DNA of 64,000 bases from Alsobacter soli. Its GTDB lineage: Bacteria; Pseudomonadota; Alphaproteobacteria; Rhizobiales; Beijerinckiaceae. The DNA lies in NCBI RefSeq assembly GCF_003004785.1, contig NZ_PVZS01000001.1, positions 62,001 through 126,000 on the forward strand, given 5' to 3'. Made by a program: the position numbers and the translations under genes. The notes below the pieces were generated by a model. That model was not told the DNA's origin. It did not search any database and saw only the letters and a program-made list of their open reading frames with translations. Shown piece by piece: positions 21,915 through 30,701 of the stretch; position 1 is the first letter of the stretch, and each line of letters opens with the position of its first letter.

Positions 21915-22271
21915 CTACCGGTCGGCCTTGATGATTTCGGTCATGGTCACGCCCAGGCGGTCCTCCACGAGCACCACCTCCCCGCGCGCCACGAGGCGGT
22001 CGTTGACGAAGATATCGATCGCCTCGCCCACCCGCCTGTCGAGCTCCAGCACGGCCCCGGGGCCGAGCCGCAGCAACTCTCCCACCTCCAGGCGGGTCCG
22101 CCCCAGCACGGCCGAGACGTTCACCGGCACGTCGAACACGTGCTCCAGGTCCTCGGCGACCTTGCCGGTCACGGGCTCGTCGCGGAACGCCCCTCCGGCG
22201 TCGTCCGCGAAGCCGAGGTCGATGTCGCCCCCCTTGAGGTTGGGGAGAGGGATGTCGTCGGGTCCCGCCAT
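21915..22271 (-). CDS. fliN: flagellar motor switch protein FliN
   Basis: A 118-residue cytoplasmic C-ring protein. The C-terminal SpoA-type domain is clear: VFDVPVNVSAVLGRTRLEVGELLRLGPGAVLELDRRVGEAIDIFVNDRLVARGEVVLVEDRLGVTMTEI (shown as one domain, about residues 45-113). It works with FliM and FliG to set rotation. It sits between fliH and flbD with short gaps, as in other alphaproteobacterial fliF operons. Confidence 0.95.
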   Translation of the reverse strand: MAGPDDIPLPNLKGGDIDLGFADDAGGAFRDEPVTGKVAEDLEHVFDVPVNVSAVLGRTRLEVGELLRLGPGAVLELDRRVGEAIDIFVNDRLVARGEVVLVEDRLGVTMTEIIKADR

Positions 22272-22286
22272 CGCGGTCGTCTCCGA

Positions 22287-22907
22287 TCAGAACCTGCGCG
22301 GGCCGGCCGCGCCGAGGTGGCGCTGGATGGCTTCCGCGATGTTGCGTTCCAAGGCCTGGGCGTCCCGGCGCATGCCGCCGTCCGCCCATTCGATCACGAA
22401 GTCGCCCAGCGCCATGCCGTCCTCGCCGAGCACGATGAGCCGCCCGGCGAAGCCGCGCTCTTGGGCCTTGCGGTCGAGGGACGCCTTGGCCTGGTCGACG
22501 AATTCCGGCGGCACACGGACGGCGAGGTGCGGGGCTCCCGCAAGTTCGCGGAAGCACTCGGCGGCGGCCGCCTCGAGCGGCGCAAGCGGCTCCCGGTCCA
22601 GGAGGTCGCCGGCGAACTTGCGGGCGAACACGAGCGCGAGTTCCGCCGCTTCCTGCTCCAGGCGATGCGTCTCGCGATCCAGGTGGGACAGCACGCCCGC
22701 CGCCGCGCCGGCGATCTGCTCCAGCGCCTTCGCCATGCGCATCGCGGCTTCCTGCTCGGCCTCGCGCCGGCCCTCCATGCGGCCCCGCGCCCAGCCGTCC
22801 TGCTCGGCCTGCTGCAGGCGGTCCATGTCGGCCTGCCGGCGCATCGCCTGGCTGCGGCGGTCTGTGCCGAAGTCCTCGCCGAAGGCGAATTTCTGGGCGC
22901 TGCTCAT
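22287..22907 (-). CDS. fliH: flagellar assembly protein FliH (FlbE-like)
   Basis: A 206-residue cytoplasmic regulator of the export ATPase FliI. The N-terminal half is rich in Ala, Glu, Arg and Gln and likely coiled-coil. The C-terminal part has the FliH/V-ATPase-E-like fold pattern, including ALGDFVIEWADGGMRRD. Identification rests on this segment and on its place between fliF and fliN. Its partner FliI is encoded elsewhere in this window, at 61609. Confidence 0.88.
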   Translation of the reverse strand: MSSAQKFAFGEDFGTDRRSQAMRRQADMDRLQQAEQDGWARGRMEGRREAEQEAAMRMAKALEQIAGAAAGVLSHLDRETHRLEQEAAELALVFARKFAGDLLDREPLAPLEAAAAECFRELAGAPHLAVRVPPEFVDQAKASLDRKAQERGFAGRLIVLGEDGMALGDFVIEWADGGMRRDAQALERNIAEAIQRHLGAAGPRRF

Positions 22908-22932
22908 CGCGAACTCACGTCAGGGAAGCGGG

Positions 22933-24615
22933 TCAAGAGCCGGCCTCCTCGTTGATCCACTGGCGCAGGATGGTCGCCGTCCCGGCCGGGTTCTCCTTCA
23001 CGATCTCGCCGATGCGCTCCACCGAGCGGGCCTGCACCTGGCCCTGCACGCGGGCGATGTCGAGCATGCGGCCGGCTTCCGTCTCCTCGAAAACCGGGAT
23101 CGCGGGCGCGCCGCCGGGGCCGGCCGGGCCTGCGATCGCGCCGGGCCTGCCCGCTGCGGCGCCGGAGCCGGCGATGGCTTCCGCCAGGCGCGGCTGCGGC
23201 GCGAGCGGCGCCAGGATGGTTCGCACCAGCGGACGCACCACCACCAGGGTGACGATCAGCACCAGCAGGGCGAGCACGGCGAGCTCGATGCCGCGCATGA
23301 TGTCGTCGCGCGTGGGGACGAGCAGGCTCATGATGCCTCCGGCCGCCGGCGTCGTGTCGAGCACGGGCGGGGCCTCGGCGAAGCGCAGGTTCACCACCTC
23401 GAGCTGGTCGCCGCGCTTGTTGTCGTAGCCGATGGCCGAGCGCACCAGGGCGGTGATGCGGTCGAGCTCCTCCTGGGTGCGGGGCTGGTAGGTCACCTCC
23501 CCGTTCGCGCCCTTGCCGTAGACCCCGTCCACCAGCACCGCGACGGACAGCCGCTTGACCCGGCCGCCCTCGACGGTCTCGGTGCGCGTCGTCCGCGAGA
23601 TCTCGTAGTTGACGATTTCCTCGGATTTCTGCGAGGCGTCCTTCTGCTGGCCGCCGTTGTCGCCCTTGGCGCCGGGCAGCTCGTTTCCGACGGTGACCTG
23701 CCCGTCCTTGGCTTCCGTGGTGGCCTGGCTCTCGTTGCGGGTCTGCGTGGAGCGGACCACCCGGCTTTCGGGATCGAAGCTCTCCGAGGTCTGCTGCACC
23801 CGGTTGAGGTCCATCTCGGCGGAGACCTGCACGCGCGTGCGGCCCTGGCCCACCACGCTGGCGACGATCTCCTCAACCTGCGTGCGCAGCCGCCGCTCGT
23901 AGTTCTGCTGCTTCTCTTCCACGGCTGCAGGGCCGCCGTTGTCGCCCTGCGCGCCGTCGGCGAGCAGGCGCCCGCGCTCGTCCACGATGGAGATGCGCTC
24001 GGGCTTCATCCCCTCGACCGCCGAGGCCACGAGGTGACGGATGGCGCGGACCTGCGAGCTGTCGAGGTCGCCCGAGACCTTGAGCGCGATGGAGGCGCTC
24101 GCCGGCTCCCGGTCGCGCATGAAGAGCTTGCGCTCGGGGATCACGAGATGCACGCGCGCCGACTGCACGCGGCTCAGCGACCGGATGGTGCGGGCCAACT
24201 CGCCCTCCAGCGCCCGCAACTGGTTGACGCCCTGCACGAAGCTCGTGGACGAGAACGCGTCGCCCTTGTCGAAGATCTCGTAGCCGACGCTGCCGCCGGC
24301 GGGCATTCCCTTGCCGGCGAGGTCCATGCGCAGGCGCGGGATGTCGGCCTTCGGCGTCGCGATCGCCCGCCCGTCCTCGCGCAGCTCGTACTTGACGCCG
24401 CGCTGGTCCAGCTCCCTGACGATGGCGCTGGAATCCTCCGGCCCCAGGTCGGCGTACAGGACGCCCATGGTCGGTTGCGTGACGCGCATGATCACGAAGG
24501 CGAAAAAGCCGACGAGCGCCAGCGTCACCGCTCCCATGGCGGCGATCCGCGCCGGACCCAGCTTGTTCAGGAATTCGATCAGGCCGTTCAAGCCTCTGCC
24601 CCGACTCGCAACCAC
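22933..24615 (-). CDS. fliF: flagellar MS-ring protein FliF
   Basis: A 560-residue inner-membrane ring protein. It has an N-terminal membrane helix (IAAMGAVTLALVGFFAFVIM), a YscJ-type ring domain with TSFVQGVNQLRALEGELARTI and ARVHLVIPE, a long Gln/Asn-rich middle, a second membrane helix (LAVLALLVLIVTLVVVRPLV), and a cytoplasmic tail that binds FliG. No ATG is available. The GTG at 24615 was chosen because GGAGG stands 12 bases upstream; a TTG at 24591 is the alternative. The gene fliG does not follow here. A CtrA-like box lies 49 bases upstream. Confidence 0.94.
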   Translation of the reverse strand: MVASRGRGLNGLIEFLNKLGPARIAAMGAVTLALVGFFAFVIMRVTQPTMGVLYADLGPEDSSAIVRELDQRGVKYELREDGRAIATPKADIPRLRMDLAGKGMPAGGSVGYEIFDKGDAFSSTSFVQGVNQLRALEGELARTIRSLSRVQSARVHLVIPERKLFMRDREPASASIALKVSGDLDSSQVRAIRHLVASAVEGMKPERISIVDERGRLLADGAQGDNGGPAAVEEKQQNYERRLRTQVEEIVASVVGQGRTRVQVSAEMDLNRVQQTSESFDPESRVVRSTQTRNESQATTEAKDGQVTVGNELPGAKGDNGGQQKDASQKSEEIVNYEISRTTRTETVEGGRVKRLSVAVLVDGVYGKGANGEVTYQPRTQEELDRITALVRSAIGYDNKRGDQLEVVNLRFAEAPPVLDTTPAAGGIMSLLVPTRDDIMRGIELAVLALLVLIVTLVVVRPLVRTILAPLAPQPRLAEAIAGSGAAAGRPGAIAGPAGPGGAPAIPVFEETEAGRMLDIARVQGQVQARSVERIGEIVKENPAGTATILRQWINEEAGS

Positions 24616-24663
24616 GGCCGGCGGCCACCTCCGCCAGCTAGGCAATATTTGCCCGGCGCAGGG

Positions 24664-24678
24664 TTAGCAGAGGGTTAA
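24664..24678 (-). promoter_or_regulatory. CtrA-type box upstream of fliF
   Basis: On the minus strand the sequence reads TTAA-N7-CTAA, one mismatch from the CtrA consensus TTAA-N7-TTAA. It is centred about 55 bases upstream of the fliF start. CtrA control of fliF operons is established in Caulobacter and relatives. Confidence 0.6.
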
Positions 24679-24711
24679 TGGGGGCACCGGCGAAGGAGCG
24701 CCTGAAACGCA

Positions 24712-24737
24712 GAAAGCGCCGGCAGGCCGGCGCTTTC
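24712..24737. terminator. hairpin terminator between fliF and sciP
   Basis: A perfect 12-bp inverted repeat, GAAAGCGCCGGC and GCCGGCGCTTTC, with a 2-base spacer. It lies just downstream of sciP on the minus strand. Symmetric A and T flanks would allow function in either direction. Confidence 0.7.
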
Positions 24738-24753
24738 GCGGGAAATCCGAAGG

Positions 24754-25029
24754 TCAGTGGCGATATTGCTGGATGCGTGTGGTGCGCAGGCCCGCCAGGC
24801 CGTGCTCGTCGATGGACGCCTGCCAGGACAGGAACTCCTCCACCGTGAGGGTGTAGCGGTTGCAGGCTTCCTCCAGGCTTAGAAGCCCGCCGCGCACCGC
24901 GGCGACCACTTCGGCCTTGCGCCGGATCACCCAGCGTCTCGTGTTGGAAGGCGGCAAGTCCGCGATCGTCAGCGGGCTTCCGTCCGGTCCGATCACATAT
25001 TTCGCCCTCGGGCGGTAGGGTTCGGTCAT
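24754..25029 (-). CDS. sciP: CtrA inhibitor SciP (DUF1153 family)
   Basis: A 91-residue helix-turn-helix protein with the family pattern YVIGPDGSPLTIADLPP, RRWVIRRKAEVVAAVRGG and LSLEEACNRYTLTVEEFLSW. In Caulobacter the homologue is about the same length and blocks CtrA-activated transcription, while also binding DNA itself. The ATG at 25029 is favoured over an extension to 25047. It lies between the fliF operon and the fliK-flgD genes, and a CtrA-type site stands upstream, suggesting feedback. Confidence 0.93.
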   Translation of the reverse strand: MTEPYRPRAKYVIGPDGSPLTIADLPPSNTRRWVIRRKAEVVAAVRGGLLSLEEACNRYTLTVEEFLSWQASIDEHGLAGLRTTRIQQYRH

Positions 25030-25091
25030 TGTACGCTCACACAACACAACTCGACTGACCAGTGTCGAAGGTGAGCATACGACCGCCTCAC

Positions 25092-25106
25092 TTAAAAATT
25101 GCCTAA
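25092..25106 (+). promoter_or_regulatory. CtrA-type box upstream of sciP
   Basis: TTAA-N7-CTAA on the plus strand, one mismatch from the full CtrA site, 63 bases upstream of the sciP start and just beyond the flgD stop. Activation of sciP by CtrA is known in Caulobacter. Confidence 0.5.
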
Positions 25107-25140
25107 GCGCAACCTGTAGTTTTCACGCGATGGAACCCCA

Positions 25141-25812
25141 TCACGTTCCGCTCTTCCGCATGGTGAGAACGTTGTTGATCGGCACGGAGACGCCGCCGAT
25201 CTTGAGCATCGGCACGTCGCTCGTGAGGTCGACAGAATCCACGACGCCCTGGATCTGGGTCGTCACCGTCACGCCAGTCCCCGACGTGTCCTTCGCCGAG
25301 ACGGAGATGGTGTAGTCCCCGTCGCCAAGCTTCACGCCGGAATTGCTGGTCCCGTCCCATGTGAAGGTTTGCGCCCCGGCCGACAGGCTCTTGGTGAGGG
25401 AGTAGACCTCGTCTCCGCTGGAGTTCTTCACCGAGATCGTCGCCTGGGCCGCCTTGGCGGCATTGAGGCTCCACGTGGCCGATCCATTGGAGAGGTGCGC
25501 GGTGGCCCCGTCCGCCGTGATCGTGCTGCCGACGAAGTTGAGCGCGTTCGTCGCCGTCGACGCCTTGGTGGCGGCGAGCAGGCTCGTGAGCTGCGTGTTG
25601 GTCTTGATCTGCTGCTCCACGGACGCGAACTGCACCAGCTGCTGGGTGAACTGGTTCGTGTCGAGCGGATCGAGCGGGTTCTGGTTCTTCAGCTGCGTCG
25701 TCAGCAGAAGAAGGAACTGGTCGAAGTTGTTGGCCAGCATGCTCTTGTCGGACGACGAACTGCTGGTCGAGCTCGTGCTGCTCGAGGATGAGGTCGATCC
25801 GACCGTTGTCAT
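25141..25812 (-). CDS. flgD: flagellar hook assembly protein FlgD
   Basis: A 223-residue scaffolding protein for hook polymerisation. It starts with a Ser/Thr-rich stretch, then the conserved NFDQFLLLLTTQLKNQNPLDPLDTNQFTQQLVQFASVEQ region typical of FlgD (about residues 29-67). The C-terminal half contains the Ig-like and Tudor-like domain with TFTWDGTSNSG and a VDLTSDVPMLKIGG end. It is 14 bases downstream of fliK on the same strand, so both are probably in one transcript. Confidence 0.95.
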   Translation of the reverse strand: MTTVGSTSSSSSTSSTSSSSSDKSMLANNFDQFLLLLTTQLKNQNPLDPLDTNQFTQQLVQFASVEQQIKTNTQLTSLLAATKASTATNALNFVGSTITADGATAHLSNGSATWSLNAAKAAQATISVKNSSGDEVYSLTKSLSAGAQTFTWDGTSNSGVKLGDGDYTISVSAKDTSGTGVTVTTQIQGVVDSVDLTSDVPMLKIGGVSVPINNVLTMRKSGT

Positions 25813-25826
25813 GGCGATGGTCCTTG

Positions 25827-27482
25827 TCAGATCCGGATGTCGAGGCCGCCGGCGGACGACCGGTATCCCCGCAGCGCCGCCGCGAGCTCGACCGGCGCCG
25901 GGGCGCCGCTGGCGTCTTCGCGAAGGGCGAGGCGGCGGGTCGGCTGGTCGCGCCCAGCCTGGTCCTGCTGGGCGTTCTGCCCGCCGGAGTTGGTGTTCAG
26001 CGAAAACTGCAGGCCGTTGTCGGACGTCTTGAGCCCCGCCTGCTCGAAGGCGCGCTCCAGGGTCTTGGCGTCGCGCTGCAGCAGATTGAGCGTCTCGACC
26101 CGGTCCACCACGAGCTGGGCCGTCACGGCCCCGTCCCCGTCGATGTCGAGCTTCACGTCGACGCGCCCGTACTCCTCCGGGTGCAACCGGATCTGGAAGC
26201 TCTGGGCGCCGCCCAGCGCGCGCATCCCGATCTCGATGGGAACCGCCGACAGGGGCACGGAAGGAGCCGTCGAGGCGGCGGAGCGCGGGTCCTGCGCGGC
26301 GCTCGCGGGCGCAGCGGAGCTTGCGTCCGCGGTCGGCCGCGCCGGACCGGCCCCGGCAGGGTCCAGCACGAAGGACGCCGGGAAGGTGTCGGAAGGCGAG
26401 GATGCGCCTGCCTTCGCGTCGCTCTTCTCGCCTTTGGCCCCCGCGGTTTCGGCTGCGGCCGCCGCACGATGCGCGGTGGCCGGCGGTGCGGGCGGCGGCA
26501 GGCGCTGCGCCTCGGGCGCGACCGCCGGAGGCGTCGGCTCAGCCTTGGCGGACGCGTCCGGCGCCGTCGGGGATGGAGGCTGAAGCGCCTGCGTCAGCTT
26601 CGCGGCGGGATGCTCCGGCCTGTCGGCTGCGACCGGCGAAGCGGCGTCCGCCGCGTCTTCGGGCGATGACTTGCCAGCCGGCGCGCCGGGCTGGCCTGCA
26701 GTTGCTTGGCTGACATCTGCGCCGGCGGTCTGGGCGGCCGCGTCCGGCTGGGCCGGATCGCCGGCAGGAGCCCCTTTGGCGCCGTTGGCGGCGACAGGCG
26801 CGCCGCCGCCCCCCTGCGCCCCGCCGGTCGCCCTCGGGCGCGTGGCTGAGACCTCGATGTCGATCCCATTGGACTCGGCCTGCGCGGCGGGCGCGGCAGG
26901 CGCTCCCGGAACAAGGGGCGCCGCCGGAACGATCGCGGCCGCCGCCGGGACATCCGGAGCGGTCTGCGCCTGCGCCGGGGCAGCCTCGGGTGGGGGCGCG
27001 GTCACGGGGCCGGCCTCGGAAAGCGCCGCGATCGCGGCAGCATCCACCGCCGCCAGATCGGACTTCGCATCCTCCTCCGCCTTCGCGTTGTCCGACCCCG
27101 CTGCAGCACCAGCCCCATCGGGTCCCAGCCCGCTTGCGGTCTTCGCCTGGTCCGCAGGAGCGCCTCCCGCGTCCTGATCCGTTGCCTGGCGCGCAGGCGC
27201 AGGGGCCGGCGCATCGGTTGAGGAAGCTTTGCTCTGGGTGGCCGCCCGGTCACGACCATCCCCGCCTGTGCGCTCCGCCCGCCCGCCAGACTGCTGGCGC
27301 GACGCCGAAGCTGCGGGGGCGGCCGCCGAGGCGGGCGCAGGTTGCGCGCTGTCGGCCCCGCTCTGGCCCGAAACCAGGCTGGAGAAATCGGCCGGCCTCT
27401 CCGGCGCGCGCCGCGGCTGGGGCGCGCCCGCGGCTCGGGCGGATGATCGATGGGCGGATACGGAATGGGTTGTGGCGGACAT
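25827..27482 (-). CDS. fliK: flagellar hook-length control protein FliK
   Basis: A 551-residue protein. The first 400 residues are Ala/Pro/Gly-rich, low in complexity and probably disordered, as expected for the ruler part of FliK. The conserved C-terminal domain (Flg_hook) is visible: FQIRLHPEEYGRVDVKLDIDG, then AQLVVDRVETLNLLQRDAKTLERAFEQAGL, followed by a Gln-rich tail. The start MSATTHSV lacks a strong ribosome-binding site. An extension to 27557 has no support. It precedes flgD in the same operon. Confidence 0.9.
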   Translation of the reverse strand: MSATTHSVSAHRSSARAAGAPQPRRAPERPADFSSLVSGQSGADSAQPAPASAAAPAASASRQQSGGRAERTGGDGRDRAATQSKASSTDAPAPAPARQATDQDAGGAPADQAKTASGLGPDGAGAAAGSDNAKAEEDAKSDLAAVDAAAIAALSEAGPVTAPPPEAAPAQAQTAPDVPAAAAIVPAAPLVPGAPAAPAAQAESNGIDIEVSATRPRATGGAQGGGGAPVAANGAKGAPAGDPAQPDAAAQTAGADVSQATAGQPGAPAGKSSPEDAADAASPVAADRPEHPAAKLTQALQPPSPTAPDASAKAEPTPPAVAPEAQRLPPPAPPATAHRAAAAAETAGAKGEKSDAKAGASSPSDTFPASFVLDPAGAGPARPTADASSAAPASAAQDPRSAASTAPSVPLSAVPIEIGMRALGGAQSFQIRLHPEEYGRVDVKLDIDGDGAVTAQLVVDRVETLNLLQRDAKTLERAFEQAGLKTSDNGLQFSLNTNSGGQNAQQDQAGRDQPTRRLALREDASGAPAPVELAAALRGYRSSAGGLDIRI

Positions 27483-27724
27483 GACGCTCGAAACAGGTTG
27501 CGCCCTGCCGGGCCTGCAAGCGGCTTGCCACGCCGGCCGCCATGTTTTCGCCCGCAATTTCCGTCACTTGGCGGGACCGCTCGGCCGAGGCGCTCCGGAA
27601 TATCCTGCCGCGCCGGCAGCTTTTGCCGGGTCCGCCCGGCAGGCTGGCCCCGCAGGGCGGCAGCCTGTAAAGTGCAACGCAACGGGGCCGCGCGCCGGCC
27701 CGCCATCCTTGGTGTGAAAAGCTC

Positions 27725-28909
27725 ATGCTCAACAGCCTGGATCTTCCGGGCCGGCCGGAAGAGACCCGCGTCGTGGTCGCGATGTCGGGCGGCGTCGACT
27801 CCTCCGTGGTGGCCGCGCTGCTGAAGCGCGAGGGCTATGACGTCGTGGGCGTCACCCTGCAGCTCTACGACCATGGCGAGGCCGTGCACCGGGCCGGCTC
27901 CTGCTGCGCCGGCCAGGACATCCACGACGCCCGCCGCGTCGCGGAGCGCCTGGGCATCCCGCATTACGTGCTCGACTACGAGAGCCGTTTCCGCCACGAG
28001 GTGATCGACCGTTTCGTGGACAGCTACCTGGCCGGCGAGACGCCCGTGCCCTGCATCGAGTGCAACCGGCAGATCAAGTTCCGCGACCTGCTGGATACCG
28101 CGCGCGAGCTCGGGGCCGAGGCGCTGGCGACCGGCCACTACGTGCAAAGCCGCCGCCTGCCGGACGGCTCCCGCGGCCTCTATCGCGCGGTGGATCCCGA
28201 CCGCGACCAGAGCTACTTCCTGTACGCCACCACCCCCGAGCAGCTCTCGTTGCTGCGCTTCCCCCTCGGCGGCATGGAGAAGCCCCGCGTGCGGGAACTC
28301 GCCCGCGAGTTCGGCCTCTCCGTGGCCGACAAGCACGACAGCCAGGACATCTGCTTCGTGCCGACGGGCCGCTACACCGACATCATCGAGAAGCTGAAGC
28401 CCGAGGCGTCCACCCCGGGCGAGATCGTCCACCTGGACGGCCGGGTGCTCGGCTCCCACGACGGCGTCATCCGCTACACCATCGGCCAGCGCCGCGGGCT
28501 GGGCGTCTCCACCGGCGAGCCGCTCTACGTCGTGAAGCTCGACGCCGAACGGGCCCGCGTGGTGGTGGGACCGCGCGAGGCGCTCGCCACGCACGTCATC
28601 CAGCTGCGGGAGGTGAACTGGCTGGGCGACGGCCCGCTCGAAGCCATTCCCGAGGAAGGCGTCGAGATCGCCGTCCGCGTGCGCTCCACCCGCCCGCCCC
28701 AGCCCGCGATCCTGCGCCGCCGCGGCGGCGCGCTGGAGGTCGAGCTCCTGTCCGGCGAATACGGGGTCTCCCCCGGGCAGGCCTGCGTGTTCTACGACGC
28801 CGCGGAGGCAACGGCCCGCGTGCTCGGCGGCGGCGTGATCAGCGGGGCGACGCCCGACGTGGTCTTCTCGCCGGAGCCTCGCCTCGCCGCAGCCGCCGCG
28901 GGCCGCTGA
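27725..28909 (+). CDS. mnmA: tRNA-specific 2-thiouridylase
   Basis: A 394-residue cytoplasmic enzyme that thiolates the wobble uridine (U34) of tRNAs for Lys, Glu and Gln. It has the PP-loop [15 protein letters not shown], the catalytic cysteine in [14 protein letters not shown], the second in [10 protein letters not shown], and the [29 protein letters not shown] segment of the central domain. Length is normal. The next gene starts two bases after the stop. Confidence 0.97.
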   Translation: MLNSLDLPGRPEETRVVVAMSGGVDSSVVAALLKREGYDVVGVTLQLYDHGEAVHRAGSCCAGQDIHDARRVAERLGIPHYVLDYESRFRHEVIDRFVDSYLAGETPVPCIECNRQIKFRDLLDTARELGAEALATGHYVQSRRLPDGSRGLYRAVDPDRDQSYFLYATTPEQLSLLRFPLGGMEKPRVRELAREFGLSVADKHDSQDICFVPTGRYTDIIEKLKPEASTPGEIVHLDGRVLGSHDGVIRYTIGQRRGLGVSTGEPLYVVKLDAERARVVVGPREALATHVIQLREVNWLGDGPLEAIPEEGVEIAVRVRSTRPPQPAILRRRGGALEVELLSGEYGVSPGQACVFYDAAEATARVLGGGVISGATPDVVFSPEPRLAAAAAGR

Positions 28910-28910
28910 G

Positions 28911-29597
28911 GTGGCGGGTCTCGACAACAAGGCCGTGGAGGCCGCCTACGCCCGCTGGGCCCCGGTCTACGATCTCGCCTTCACGGCCGTGATGGCCCCC
29001 GGTCGCCGCGCCGCCGTCGCCGCATCCGAGCGGCCCGGCGGGGTCGTTCTCGACGTCGGCGTCGGCACCGGCCTGGAGCTGCCGCTCTGGAGCAAGGCCA
29101 CCCGCATCGTCGGCGTGGACCTTTCCGAGCCGATGCTGCGCAAGGCGCAGGAGCGGGTCGGCCGCGAGGGCCTCGCCCACGTGGCCGGGCTGTGCGTCAT
29201 GGACGCGACCCGCCTCGCCTTCCCGGACGCCTGCTTCGACGCCGTCGTGGCGCCCTATGTCATGACGGTCGTGCCGGACCCGCACGCCACCCTGGACGAG
29301 CTCTCCCGCGTGCTGAAGCCCGGCGGCGAGATCGTCCTGGTCAACCACGTCGGCGCCGAAACCGGCCTGCGCGCCCGCGCGGAAGCCTGGCTGGCGCGCC
29401 ACGGGGCCCGGCTCGGGTGGCGGCCCGAATTCCCCTTCGCGGTGATCGGCGGCTGGATCGACGGGCGCGCCGACATGGCGCTGGTGGAGCGCCGTGCGCT
29501 GCCGCCGCTGGACCTGTTCACGCTGATCCGGATCCGCAAGGCCGACGCCGTGCGCGCCCCCCAGTTCGAGGCCACAACCGCTCCGGCGATCCCATGA
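28911..29597 (+). CDS. SAM-dependent methyltransferase, PmtA-like
   Basis: A 228-residue class I methyltransferase with the SAM-binding motif VVLDVGVGTGLELP and motif II/III segments VGVDLSEPML and LDELSRVLKPGGEIVLVNH. The N-terminus AAYARWAPVYDLAFTAVMAPGR resembles the Rhodobacter/Bradyrhizobium PmtA group, which methylates phosphatidylethanolamine toward phosphatidylcholine. It also resembles UbiE-type enzymes, so PmtA function is probable, not certain. It starts with GTG directly after mnmA and overlaps the following phosphoesterase by four bases. Confidence 0.82.
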   Translation: MAGLDNKAVEAAYARWAPVYDLAFTAVMAPGRRAAVAASERPGGVVLDVGVGTGLELPLWSKATRIVGVDLSEPMLRKAQERVGREGLAHVAGLCVMDATRLAFPDACFDAVVAPYVMTVVPDPHATLDELSRVLKPGGEIVLVNHVGAETGLRARAEAWLARHGARLGWRPEFPFAVIGGWIDGRADMALVERRALPPLDLFTLIRIRKADAVRAPQFEATTAPAIP

Positions 29598-30379
29598 CAG
29601 CGCCCGCCAAGCTGATCGTCCTCACCGACCTGCACATGGTGCCGGAAGGCGGCGACATCATCGGCCTCGATCCCTTCGCCCGCCTGGCGACCGCGATCGA
29701 CCACATCAATCGCCATCACGGCGACGCCGCCCGCGTCGTCGTCACGGGCGACCTCGCCCATCGAGGCGACCCGGCCTCCTACGCGCGTGTCCGAACCCTG
29801 CTCGGGCGGCTGCGCCCGCCCCTGAGCCTGACCATCGGCAACCACGACGACCGGCAGGCCTTTCTCGAGGCTTTTCCGGGAGCGGCCCGGGACTCAGACG
29901 GCTTCGTCCAGGAGGCCTTAAAGGTGGGCGGCTACACGCTCATCCTGCTGGACACCGTCGAGCAGGGCCGCGGCGAAGGGCGGCTCTGCGAGGCTCGCCT
30001 CGCGTGGCTGCGCGCCAGGCTCGCCGAAGGCGGCCCCTCCATCGTGTTCATGCATCACCCGCCTCACCCCACCGGGTTTCCGGGCATGGACGCCATTGCC
30101 CTGCAGAATGGCGATGCGTTCCACCAGACCCTCAGAGGCCACGACGTTCGCCTCGTCGTGGCGGGGCACGTGCACCGCACGATCTCCGGCGTCCACGCCG
30201 GGACGCCCTTCGCGATCTTCAAGAGCCCGGTCCACCAGCAGCCCATGGACCTCGAGGCGCGCGACACGCATCTGTCCGTCGACGAGCCCGGCGCCTACGG
30301 CATCCTGCTGCTGGGTCCGGACGGCGTGATCGTTCACACGGACGACTACGAGCTGTCGCGTCCTCCCGGACGGGCCTGA
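29594..30379 (+). CDS. calcineurin-like metallophosphoesterase (CpdA/GpdQ group)
   Basis: A 261-residue cytoplasmic phosphoesterase with the dimetal motifs LTDLHM (D-x-H), VVTGDLAHRGD (GD-x-x-H), TIGNHDDR (GNHD), FMHHPPHP and AGHVHR (GH-x-H). The pattern matches class III cyclic nucleotide phosphodiesterases and the glycerophosphodiesterase GpdQ. The neighbouring PmtA-like gene, overlapped by ATGA, makes a phospholipid-derived substrate a reasonable guess. Confidence 0.86.
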   Translation: MTAPAKLIVLTDLHMVPEGGDIIGLDPFARLATAIDHINRHHGDAARVVVTGDLAHRGDPASYARVRTLLGRLRPPLSLTIGNHDDRQAFLEAFPGAARDSDGFVQEALKVGGYTLILLDTVEQGRGEGRLCEARLAWLRARLAEGGPSIVFMHHPPHPTGFPGMDAIALQNGDAFHQTLRGHDVRLVVAGHVHRTISGVHAGTPFAIFKSPVHQQPMDLEARDTHLSVDEPGAYGILLLGPDGVIVHTDDYELSRPPGRA

Positions 30380-30385
30380 AGGCGA

Positions 30386-30565
30386 TCACCGGACCGCGCA
30401 GAAGCTGAGCGCGGGCTCCCTCGCCCGGGACGCCTGCGCGAGGTCGGCAGGCATCGCGAGGTCGGCAGGCATCGCGTCCAGGATGGACTGCGCCAGCGCG
30501 AGGTAGCAATCCCGATCGTAGGCCGAAAAATCACGGTCGAGGTCAAAAGGCACGTTTTCAGCCAT
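30386..30565 (-). CDS. hypothetical small acidic protein with MPADLA tandem
   Basis: A 59-residue ORF starting MAENVPFDLDRDFSAYDRDCYLALAQSIL. It contains MPADLA twice in a row, produced by an exact 18-base tandem duplication. No family is recognised and there is no strong ribosome-binding site. It is convergent with the phosphoesterase. Frame-consistent duplication and plausible amphipathic content argue weakly that it is real. Confidence 0.45.
   Translation of the reverse strand: MAENVPFDLDRDFSAYDRDCYLALAQSILDAMPADLAMPADLAQASRAREPALSFCAVR
30438..30473. repeat. exact 18-bp tandem duplication
   Basis: GCGAGGTCGGCAGGCATC occurs twice back to back, at 30438-30455 and 30456-30473. It preserves the reading frame of the small ORF that contains it. 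Confidence 0.9.
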
Positions 30566-30675
30566 CTCGGTCACGGGACCGGCGAAAGCGTCGGGCGCCG
30601 TTCGCGATCAGGGTCGCGACAAGTTTGACGCCTTGCTCCCATTTTCCGAACATATTGCCCCCGAATTTATTATGG

Positions 30676-30701
30676 ACGAGGCGATTCAAGGATCGCCTCG
30701 T
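30676..30701. other. perfect hairpin in an AT-rich intergenic region
   Basis: ACGAGGCGAT and ATCGCCTCGT form a 10-bp stem with a 6-base loop. No T-run follows on either strand, so it is not a standard terminator. It sits about 107 bases upstream of the small gene at 30808, inside a markedly AT-richer stretch (30650-30780). It could be a 5' leader structure or an operator. Confidence 0.5.

Noticed and set aside
20656-24678. A 1340-residue open frame antisense to flbD, fliN, fliH and fliF
   Set aside because: All four flagellar genes on the other strand are unambiguous; the frame is a by-product of high GC third positions.
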